This document shows positions 1 through 4,358 of a DNA stretch of 6,286 nt, in pieces. The DNA is from JARIHD01 sp041743655 (GTDB lineage Bacteria; Patescibacteriota; Saccharimonadia; Saccharimonadales; UBA4665), in NCBI GenBank assembly GCA_041743655.1, contig JBGTMJ010000014.1, forward strand, positions 1-6,286. Reading direction: 5' to 3'. The position numbers and the translations under genes were made by a program. Below the pieces are notes generated by a model that did no database searches, was not told where the DNA came from, and saw nothing but the letters and a program-made list of their open reading frames with translations. How positions within the stretch are numbered: the first letter of the stretch is position 1; each line of letters opens with the position of its first letter.

Positions 1-271
1 CCGCATGAAGAAACGCCTAAGTGACTACGTGACCTACCTGGACGACGAAGCCGCTACATGGCAGGAGGAGACAGATACCGAGAAACCACCAATTGTATTG
101 TTCGTGTGCCCACGAACAAGCGATCTTATTTATGCTAAACGCAGAACCAGAGGCCTACTGGCTGACATATGGGAGCATGATGATGAGGATAGGCCACATG
201 TGCGGTTTACGACGGTGGACAGACTGAGAGAAAATGGTGTGTTGGCGGAGGAGATTTGGGAGGAGGCATAG
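1..271 (+). CDS. C-terminal part of a replication-relaxation-like protein (5' truncated by window edge)
   Basis: The frame is open through the left edge (the codon before the ATG at 5 is Arg), so this is probably the 3' end of a longer gene rather than an 88-aa protein; stop TAG at 269-271. The visible part has an acidic, charged stretch, a beta-strand-like segment PPIVLFVCP, a basic helix (YAKRRTRGLL) and an ending VRFTTVDRLRENGVLAEEIW. That order (strand, Arg-rich helix, then an F-TT-DRL-x3-G-L-x3-W-like tail) recalls the C-terminus of replication-relaxation family proteins, winged-helix proteins found on plasmids and integrated elements. The assignment rests on remembered pattern only; the DNA-binding N-terminal half is outside the window. 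If right, it marks the left side as mobile-element DNA. It converges with the PIN gene across 130 bp of hairpin-rich DNA. Confidence 0.5.
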   Translation, partial: RMKKRLSDYVTYLDDEAATWQEETDTEKPPIVLFVCPRTSDLIYAKRRTRGLLADIWEHDDEDRPHVRFTTVDRLRENGVLAEEIWEEA

Positions 272-311
272 ACTAGGCCTGACCGTCGTATTCTGCGGCT
301 CGCCATGTCGT

Positions 312-341
312 AACTTCCATTTGTGGCTACAAATGGAAGTT
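312..341. repeat. Perfect 13-bp inverted repeat, 4-nt loop
   Basis: AACTTCCATTTGT (312-324) is followed by GGCT and then by its exact reverse complement (329-341). It lies between two convergent genes, where a terminator would be expected, but no T-tract follows on either strand, so a standard intrinsic terminator is not supported. It could be an RNA hairpin that protects 3' ends, a recombination or protein-binding site, or a small repeated element. Confidence 0.8.
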
Positions 342-342
342 G

Positions 343-367
343 GCCTGCTTTCTGAAAGAAAATAGGC
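343..367. repeat. Second, imperfect hairpin directly after the first
   Basis: GCCTGCTTTCT (343-353), loop GAA, AGAAAATAGGC (357-367). Nine Watson-Crick pairs, one G-T and one mismatch across 11 positions. It begins two bases after the perfect 13-bp repeat, giving a tandem hairpin block. The rest of the gap (272-311, 368-401) shows only weak pairing (ATGA/TCAT around 373-385). Confidence 0.6.
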
Positions 368-401
368 TTAGGATGATACGCTCATAAGGACTGTTCTGGG
401 A

Positions 402-941
402 TCAAACTTCTAACTCGGCTAAAATCTTAAACAATTCTTCGGGATTCACAAAACTTACATTCGGACATATCGTTTGTAAATTCTCCTTATTGGCACTAGC
501 CGGTGCAAGAATAGTTTCGTCATCGAGTGTTAAAAAATAGGAACAGTCGTTTTTTATTGCCTGAAAAATGTGCTCCGCATCATCAACATCAAATATTGAT
601 CGGAGATCTTCTAGCAGAGGATCTATCGAACTGTGGCCGCCATTAAATGTAGAAGCCCCTAACATAGCGCTGTTGAAAGTAGCCGCCGTAAAACTTGCTA
701 TATCTTTATAGGGTACCTTTGCTGCAAGAGTCGCTACTAGAGTCAGTAGCGCGCGTTGTTTCAGATCTTTGCTTTTTAAGACCTCATCCAACATTTTTTT
801 AGAAGTCACTAGCTTTACTTCGGCATCACAGATCTGCAACAAAGCCTCAGCTTGTGCGTCGCTTACTTTATAATCGCTACACTTAATAGGGTCACTCAGC
901 CGTGAGATAAGATTTGTGTCAACGTATATTTTAGTCTTCAT
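402..941 (-). CDS. PIN-domain nuclease-like protein
   Basis: Predicted PIN-domain protein, a fold usually acting as a Mg2+-dependent RNase, often as a VapC-type toxin. Counting from the upstream ATG (942-944), the hallmarks are YVDTNLISRL with D9 and N11, E54 in KKMLDEVL, D121/D122 in DVDDAEHIFQAI, and D141/D142 in FLTLDDETIL: the spaced acidic residues and C-terminal strand expected of the active site. Length (179-180 aa) is above a minimal VapC, with extra sequence around residues 75-115. Two ATGs are adjacent; I chose the second (939-941) because a -10-like TAGAAT ends exactly 6 nt before it, and the first ATG would fall inside that spacer. No partner antitoxin is adjacent on the same strand, which argues against a classical VapBC operon. 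Stop is TGA. It diverges from the DUF3800 gene across about 130 bp. RNase activity is inferred; target unknown. Confidence 0.8.
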   Translation of the reverse strand: MKTKIYVDTNLISRLSDPIKCSDYKVSDAQAEALLQICDAEVKLVTSKKMLDEVLKSKDLKQRALLTLVATLAAKVPYKDIASFTAATFNSAMLGASTFNGGHSSIDPLLEDLRSIFDVDDAEHIFQAIKNDCSYFLTLDDETILAPASANKENLQTICPNVSFVNPEELFKILAELEV

Positions 942-947
942 CATTTA

Positions 948-953
948 ATTCTA
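948..953 (-). promoter_or_regulatory. -10-like element of the PIN gene
   Basis: TAGAAT on the minus strand ends 6 nt before the second ATG of the PIN gene. A start 7 nt downstream would be the A of that ATG, i.e. a leaderless transcript. No good -35 is visible (TTCTCT or TTTCTC at 17-18 nt spacing). Confidence 0.45.
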
Positions 954-1055
954 CAACTCGATGCTTTGTAAGAGAAATCGCTTGCCTATAGCGGTCGTTT
1001 CTCGATTTTCTGTAATGTTTTTACACAGACCCTACCAATCCGACCCAACCTCGCG

Positions 1056-1061
1056 TACAAT
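1056..1061 (+). promoter_or_regulatory. -10-like element of the DUF3800 gene
   Basis: TACAAT lies 12 nt before the ATG at 1074, predicting a leader of only about 5-7 nt and no room for a Shine-Dalgarno. No convincing -35 was found at 17 nt spacing (TACCAA). Confidence 0.4.
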
Positions 1062-1073
1062 ACCCCAGACTCA

Positions 1074-1658
1074 ATGAATAAAACTCACAAACTCTACTGC
1101 TACATTGACGAAACCGGCCAGGATACATTAGGCAGCTTCTTCATCGTAGCCATCATCGTTACCGACAACAGGCAACGAGAACTAGAAAAGAAATTAGAGG
1201 CTATTGAAGCGACCACCGGCAAAAAGACCAAGTGGATGAAAACGCGTGATAAGATTCGCGCCAGTTATGCAAATGCCCTGTTCGACCAAGAGCTACCAGC
1301 CATGATCTTCGTCAAAAACTTTATTCCTGGCAAACCAGGTTTTGACGAACTTGAGGTGTTAGCCACCGCCCAGGCACTCAGCACTTTTAGAGAAATACAT
1401 GCCATCCGTGAAGATGATTATAAAGTCACGATTACGGTAGACGGCCTTTCTAAGACGACGGCCGCCCAGATGGCCAGCGAGTTCCGCAAGCTCGGTATAA
1501 AAACTCGCAAGATTGTTGGCAAGAAAGATGAATCAAGCGCTATTATTCGTTTGGCTGATGCCGTTGCTGGGCTTACACGAGAAGCACACGAAGGACGACC
1601 AGAATATATAGCGCTAAAAGCCAAACTCAAGCGTAACAAACGGCTCTATGATTTGTAG
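1074..1658 (+). CDS. DUF3800 family protein
   Basis: A 194-aa protein matching the DUF3800 pattern. The N-terminal strand YCYIDETG carries adjacent acidic residues D12 and E13, the family's DES/DET-G signature. A second acidic strand is VTITVDGL (D123). The C-terminal segment DESSAIIRLADAVAGLTREA (D152, D162) is the usual conserved helix. Spaced acidic residues on strands suggest an RNase H-like fold and possible metal-dependent nuclease activity; the biochemical function of the family is not settled as far as I know. Such genes are common on phages, plasmids and defence islands, often alone. The ATG at 1074 is the only reasonable start: the family motif begins nine residues in. No Shine-Dalgarno is present. 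The stop codon is 5 nt from the T-tract of the opposite-strand small RNA, so the two transcription units converge almost end to end. Confidence 0.85.
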   Translation: MNKTHKLYCYIDETGQDTLGSFFIVAIIVTDNRQRELEKKLEAIEATTGKKTKWMKTRDKIRASYANALFDQELPAMIFVKNFIPGKPGFDELEVLATAQALSTFREIHAIREDDYKVTITVDGLSKTTAAQMASEFRKLGIKTRKIVGKKDESSAIIRLADAVAGLTREAHEGRPEYIALKAKLKRNKRLYDL

Positions 1659-1663
1659 ACAAT

Positions 1664-1696
1664 AAAAAAACCACCGTGTCTTTCGGCAGAGGGTGG
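1664..1696 (-). terminator. Intrinsic terminator of the small RNA
   Basis: On the minus strand CCACC (1696-1692) pairs with GGTGG (1675-1671); an upper TCT/AGA pairing closes a GCCGAA loop. Seven T residues follow immediately (1670-1664). On the plus strand the same hairpin is followed by ACAACC, so it does not terminate the DUF3800 transcript in the usual way. Confidence 0.75.
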
Positions 1697-1753
1697 ACAA
1701 CCTAGATCTTTCGAACAGCCAGCCCATACGGGTAGTTTTCGGTTGGGGTTTGT
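1664..1753 (-). ncRNA. Candidate independent small RNA, about 90 nt, unknown family
   Basis: Seen: a consensus promoter, a predicted start at A1753 (7 nt after the -10), and a strong intrinsic terminator with a seven-T tail ending at 1664. There is no plausible reading frame inside it. Pairing possibilities: CAACC (1745-1741) with GGTTG (1702-1698) would close a domain containing the small hairpin CCC-GTAT-GGG (1732-1723), followed by the terminator stem. CGAAA occurs three times, beginning at 1741, 1713 and 1685, exactly 28 nt apart. I see no match to SRP RNA (no GGAAG-type tetraloop domain), tmRNA, 6S RNA, RNase P or tRNA. It cannot be the leader of a minus-strand gene, because the next sequence is antisense to the DUF3800 gene. 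It may act in trans or partner with a neighbouring protein; both ideas are inference. Confidence 0.6.
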
Positions 1754-1759
1754 GGCTAC

Positions 1760-1789
1760 ATTATACCCGTCGAGTAGTGGCGTTGTCAA
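1760..1789 (-). promoter_or_regulatory. Consensus sigma-70 promoter of the small RNA
   Basis: On the minus strand TTGACA (1789-1784), an 18-nt spacer, then TATAAT (1765-1760). Both hexamers match the consensus perfectly, the only such pair I found in the window. It points toward lower coordinates, away from the XRE gene, and implies a strong or constitutive transcript. Confidence 0.8.
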
Positions 1790-1828
1790 CGGTTATTGCA
1801 GCGATCTACACGGCTTAATCGTTATGGA

Positions 1829-1846
1829 AGAGACTTTTTAGTCTCT
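1829..1846. promoter_or_regulatory. Dyad in the XRE gene leader, possible operator
   Basis: AGAGACT, TTTT, AGTCTCT: a perfect 7-bp inverted repeat with a 4-nt centre, 19 bp before the XRE ATG. XRE-family repressors often bind short dyads next to their own promoter, so an autoregulatory operator is a fair inference. An mRNA hairpin is the alternative. I could not place a confident -10/-35 pair here. Confidence 0.5.
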
Positions 1847-1865
1847 AAAACGCACTCTGTAAGGA

Positions 1866-2069
1866 ATGACATCGACAGCCGCACAAGAGAAATTCGGGAA
1901 GAGCGTACAACGTTACCGCAAAGAAGCTGGCCTATCACAAGAAAGGCTTGGAGAGCTTACGGGCTTAGATCGTGGCTATATTTCGGGTGTAGAGCGTGGG
2001 GTGCGTAATCCGGCTATTGAGAAAATTGCTAAAGCCCTTAAGGTTAAAGCTGCGAAGCTGTTTGATTAA
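1866..2069 (+). CDS. XRE/Cro-CI-like helix-turn-helix regulator
   Basis: A 67-aa single-domain DNA-binding protein of the HTH_3 type. The first helix is around residues 6-21 (EKFGKSVQRYRKEAG). The helix-turn-helix LSQERLGELTGLDRGYISGVERG spans about 23-45, with the characteristic LSQ-x2-LG and YIS-x2-ERG residues. The final helices IEKIAKALKV complete the five-helix fold, and there is no extra effector domain. An in-frame TAA just upstream (1860-1862) makes the ATG at 1866 the first possible ATG. The AAGGA next to it touches the start codon, too close for a normal Shine-Dalgarno. The small size suits a repressor of a toxin-antitoxin or mobile-element module; its operator may be the dyad at 1829-1846. 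It lies 19 bp upstream of a 51-codon gene on the same strand. Confidence 0.9.
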   Translation: MTSTAAQEKFGKSVQRYRKEAGLSQERLGELTGLDRGYISGVERGVRNPAIEKIAKALKVKAAKLFD

Positions 2070-2076
2070 AGCCTTG

Positions 2077-2082
2077 TATACT
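2077..2082 (+). promoter_or_regulatory. -10-like element of the 51-codon gene
   Basis: TATACT ends exactly 6 nt before the ATG at 2089, predicting a leaderless transcript separate from, or additional to, read-through from the XRE gene. No -35 is recognisable. Confidence 0.4.
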
Positions 2083-2088
2083 TAGGTT

Positions 2089-2244
2089 ATGACCAGTCAG
2101 CAGCCAAGTCAAAACTCCGGGTCCAAAAAACCTTCCAAAATAGTGAAGCCTCTTCAGCAGCCAAGTCAAGGCAGCCCCATGAGCAGATTCAATGACGCTA
2201 TGCGGAAGATCTTATCCGTTCCCAAGAAAAACATAAAGAAGTAG
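2089..2244 (+). CDS. Small protein, 51 aa, Gln/Pro/Ser-rich with basic C-terminal helix
   Basis: ATG to TAG, 51 codons. The N-terminal 30 residues are low complexity and polar, with QQPSQ occurring twice (residues 4-8 and 23-27), encoded by an identical 16-nt direct repeat. The C-terminal part SRFNDAMRKILSVPKKNIKK can form an amphipathic basic helix. It fits a pattern I recall from short proteins next to toxin or phage genes: F-x2-A-(hydrophobic)-x-K-(hydrophobic)-L-x-x-P-K. That recollection is unverified. A -10-like TATACT sits 6 nt before the ATG, supporting this start. The gene follows the XRE regulator by 19 bp and converges with the HEPN gene, leaving 18 bp between stop codons. A role as antitoxin-like partner of the HEPN or XRE protein is possible but unproven. 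It could also be a non-functional open frame. Confidence 0.6.
   Translation: MTSQQPSQNSGSKKPSKIVKPLQQPSQGSPMSRFNDAMRKILSVPKKNIKK
2097..2169 (+). repeat. 16-nt direct repeat inside the small gene
   Basis: TCAGCAGCCAAGTCAA occurs at 2097-2112 and 2154-2169. The 57-nt offset (19 codons) keeps both copies in frame, and both encode QQPSQ. An exact 16-mer repeat is not expected by chance in a window of this size. Confidence 0.8.
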
Positions 2245-2262
2245 AAAGCAATTTCAAACCAA

Positions 2263-2958
2263 TTAGGTTGCGTCTATCTTGCGTAATTTATTTCTGACAG
2301 ACTTTGCGTGTTTCGTATTGAGACTTTTCAGTAAGTCGTCTATGTAGGCACTAAAAAGTTTGGAGTCATAACCGTTTGCAGTAACTTTGTTAATCGGCAT
2401 GTCCGCTGGCCTATTCTCAAGTTCTTTATAGATCACGTTTACGACGGATAGTGCCAGAACTGCATCACAGAAACCAATGCGCGAGGGGTTAACGTTGAAA
2501 CCCAAAAGTCTCGTCTTATTTCGCTTGACGACCTGCTTAAAGTCTCTCGATTCACGAGCAGTCATTTTTTTGCTATGCGAATTTTTAGGGAAACCGTCCT
2601 GTCTCAGTTGAATTGTAGTTTTATAAATGTGGCCGTGCGCTATTACGTCTCGCACGACAAAAAGCTCTCTCGCCATATCCTGATGTTTGACATTCTTCAG
2701 ACCGGCAAGTATAGATTTTCTATCATCTCCATTGCCCTGGGCCATGGAGATTTTTTGCAGCATGCCTTCTATCTGAAATGCACCTAAAGCGCAAACTGCT
2801 GATGCGAACGAACGTTCAATGACGGCAATTTGAAATCCAGGGCCACGTAAAGGTCGCTGAGAAAAAGAGTACAGCGACATCTCGAGTAGGGACGGGTACA
2901 CTCCGAAATTCCAGCTTTTCGAGGTATTGCCAATATCAATATATTCTTGTTTCGTCAC
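2263..2958 (-). CDS. HEPN-like protein (RDxxAH motif), possible RNase
   Basis: A 231-aa protein, mostly helical by appearance. The segment ARELFVVRDVIAHGHIYK (about 96-113) contains R103-x4-H108, the R-x(4-6)-H motif of HEPN domains, set in a hydrophobic helix as in HEPN RNases and Abi-type proteins. An upstream helix FASAVCALGAFQIEGMLQKI (51-70) could be the partner helix. The C-terminal 100 residues are rich in Lys and Arg and are unassigned. HEPN proteins usually cleave RNA in toxin-antitoxin, abortive-infection or CRISPR-linked systems; some are inactive. No MNT nucleotidyltransferase gene, the usual HEPN partner, is adjacent. Start is GTG at 2958; TATAAT ends exactly 6 nt before it, supporting this start and a leaderless mRNA. 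The exact family is not recognised. Confidence 0.6.
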   Translation of the reverse strand: MTKQEYIDIGNTSKSWNFGVYPSLLEMSLYSFSQRPLRGPGFQIAVIERSFASAVCALGAFQIEGMLQKISMAQGNGDDRKSILAGLKNVKHQDMARELFVVRDVIAHGHIYKTTIQLRQDGFPKNSHSKKMTARESRDFKQVVKRNKTRLLGFNVNPSRIGFCDAVLALSVVNVIYKELENRPADMPINKVTANGYDSKLFSAYIDDLLKSLNTKHAKSVRNKLRKIDAT

Positions 2959-2964
2959 CTTTAG

Positions 2965-2970
2965 ATTATA
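2965..2970 (-). promoter_or_regulatory. -10 element of the HEPN-like gene
   Basis: Perfect TATAAT on the minus strand, ending 6 nt before the GTG start codon; the predicted +1 is the G of GTG. The -35 region is poor (TGCCAG at 17 nt spacing). Confidence 0.55.
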
Positions 2971-3008
2971 TTACGTCGCGCTGGTTACTGGCATCTGAAA
3001 CTAGTTAT

Positions 3009-3049
3009 TGATTAGCCAAGTATATTAGTACTTGCTATTTCTCTAATCA
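3009..3049. repeat. Nested inverted repeats in the 3' region of the glycosyltransferase gene
   Basis: The outer arms TGATTAG (3009-3015) and CTAATCA (3043-3049) enclose CAAGTA (3017-3022), a 6-nt loop and TACTTG (3029-3034). This sits in the 111-bp gap after the glycosyltransferase stop and before the HEPN promoter. No T-run follows on the minus strand, so it is at best a non-canonical terminator or a stabilising 3' structure. It is close upstream of the HEPN -10, so it could also be an operator. Confidence 0.5.
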
Positions 3050-3069
3050 GAACAAACAGGTGTTTAAAT

Positions 3070-4257
3070 CTACAATTGCTTGAAGAGGTTCACATACCTT
3101 GTAATAACAGTATCCCACGATAAATTGGAGCTCACATAGTCTCTGCCCTGCTTGCCAAACTTGATCGCTAAGTCAGGATCTTGTCGCAAACGACTGATTG
3201 CGTTTGCAATTGCCTGGGCGTTCTTTTGTGGCACGATGAGACCGTTTACTTCGTGTTTAACGATATCCTTTATGCCTCCGGTGTTTGTTGCGATTATGGG
3301 GAGCCCCATGGCTGAAGCTTCCGCAAAAACGACGCCAAAAGCTTCGCGCCAGCCATTGGTATGTTCTATGGATGGTCCTACGAAAACATCGGCTTGCTCG
3401 TAGTAGGGGACAAGGTCTTGCTGCTGTAGCCAACCCGTCATGGTAATGCTGCCCTGTAAATGGTGTGTAGTAATGTATTTTCCCACCTCTGCTTTAAGCG
3501 GGCCGTCGCCAACAATAGTGAGATGGGCTTGCTCGCTTTGGCTGTGCAGTATGTTCATGGCTTCGCCAAGATACATAATGCCTTTCTCTTCGGCTAGGCG
3601 GCCAACAAATAGAGCCTCATATATTTTATTCTTTGGTTTTCTGCTGTGTAGCTTAAATTTATCTATATCAATACCCATAGGTATTATGGGGTAGTCTCTT
3701 TTGTAGATTCCAGCGCAGACTTTATACGTTGCTGAACTATTCACGATAACTACATCAGCATGTTTGAGTACGAAACGCTTCACTTTGCGCATCGCTTTAC
3801 TGTTGAGAGTAAAAACATCCGCACCATGCACCGATATGACAACCTTGGTTCGCAGTATGGGCTTGAGCAGGACGGCTACAAAGCCCTGGGGTATGAGCCA
3901 GTGGGCGTTTATAACAACCGGCCGTGATTTTATACATACCATGAAGGTCGTAAAGAATTCCGAGGCTATGTACAGAGAGGCTTTTATGGGATATAACCGC
4001 GTTTTCTTGAATTCACCGTAGGCAATATCCTCAAACTTGTAGGGATAAGCATAGCGGAAACGCGTTATTGATACCTTGCTGCCATGTTTTTCCTTACGTG
4101 CTGCCCCTTGATAATGAGGGACAATCACTTGTACATGCTTGAAGTTAGCACTTATGTGGTTAACAAAGTCTTGTACAAAACCAGGTACCCGGTCGTTAGC
4201 CCACCTGGGATAGGTTGACGCCAGGACCACCAGGGTCTTGTTGCCCAATTTGCTCAT
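3070..4257 (-). CDS. GT4-family glycosyltransferase (GT-B fold)
   Basis: A 395-aa, full-length GT-B enzyme that would transfer a sugar from a nucleotide-sugar donor, probably to a cell-surface polysaccharide or lipid-linked acceptor on the inner face of the membrane. The N-terminal acceptor-side domain (about 8-190) begins with the strand LVVLASTYPR and contains VISVHGADVF (140-149) and PMGIDIDKF near the domain junction. The C-terminal donor domain contains FVGRLAEEKG (217-226, R220 and K225 placed to bind phosphates), IVGDGP (248-253), and EAFGVVFAEASAMGLPIIAT (305-324), the E-x7-E donor-binding motif with E305 and E313, followed by GG (327-328). There is no signal peptide. The ATG at 4257 is supported by TATGAT ending 6 nt upstream. 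It stands alone on its strand, diverging from the oxidase gene. Sugar and acceptor cannot be deduced. Confidence 0.92.
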   Translation of the reverse strand: MSKLGNKTLVVLASTYPRWANDRVPGFVQDFVNHISANFKHVQVIVPHYQGAARKEKHGSKVSITRFRYAYPYKFEDIAYGEFKKTRLYPIKASLYIASEFFTTFMVCIKSRPVVINAHWLIPQGFVAVLLKPILRTKVVISVHGADVFTLNSKAMRKVKRFVLKHADVVIVNSSATYKVCAGIYKRDYPIIPMGIDIDKFKLHSRKPKNKIYEALFVGRLAEEKGIMYLGEAMNILHSQSEQAHLTIVGDGPLKAEVGKYITTHHLQGSITMTGWLQQQDLVPYYEQADVFVGPSIEHTNGWREAFGVVFAEASAMGLPIIATNTGGIKDIVKHEVNGLIVPQKNAQAIANAISRLRQDPDLAIKFGKQGRDYVSSNLSWDTVITRYVNLFKQL

Positions 4258-4260
4258 ACG

Positions 4261-4325
4261 GTTATCATATCAGACATCAGGATAACATCAGCACCCCAGA
4301 TACTACGCGTTATTTATGCAATAAC
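4261..4325. promoter_or_regulatory. Two interrupted palindromes with GTTAT/ATAAC half-sites in the divergent promoter region
   Basis: GTTATC (4261-4266) and GATAAC (4281-4286) form one inverted pair. GTTATT (4309-4314), TATGC and AATAAC (4320-4325) form a second, perfect 6-bp dyad. All four half-sites share GTTAT or its complement. The first overlaps the -10 of the glycosyltransferase gene. This suits an operator controlling both divergent genes; no regulator for it is identified here. Confidence 0.45.
4264..4269 (-). promoter_or_regulatory. -10-like element of the glycosyltransferase gene
   Basis: TATGAT on the minus strand ends exactly 6 nt before the ATG at 4257, again predicting a leaderless transcript. 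No recognisable -35 is present. Confidence 0.45.
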
Positions 4326-4358
4326 TATTGCGCTATATGCCGTATCCCCATTAAGCTT

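Noticed and set aside
312..341. Reading the perfect inverted repeat as an ordinary intrinsic terminator
   Set aside because: No T-tract follows the stem on either strand.
402..1658. PIN and DUF3800 as a classical toxin-antitoxin operon
   Set aside because: The genes are divergent rather than co-transcribed, and DUF3800 does not look like a DNA-binding antitoxin.
1614..1727. 37-codon minus-strand frame starting inside the small RNA
   Set aside because: It runs through the intrinsic terminator into antisense DUF3800 sequence and has no Shine-Dalgarno.
321..1760. Shared 12-mer TTTGTGGCTACA at 320-331 and 1749-1760, possibly a common site
   Set aside because: About one exact 12-mer match is expected by chance within 6.3 kb, and the two contexts (hairpin loop, promoter start region) do not otherwise align.
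1796..2008. 70-codon frame overlapping the XRE gene
   Set aside because: It is a shadow in another frame; the overlapping frame at 1866-2069 encodes a clear helix-turn-helix domain.
4215..4358. Upstream extension of the oxidase frame to an ATG at 4215 (599 aa)
   Set aside because: It overlaps the start of the glycosyltransferase gene antisense and its promoter; the extra 48 residues are Cys/Pro-rich and unlike the family, whose conserved sequence begins after the ATG at 4359.
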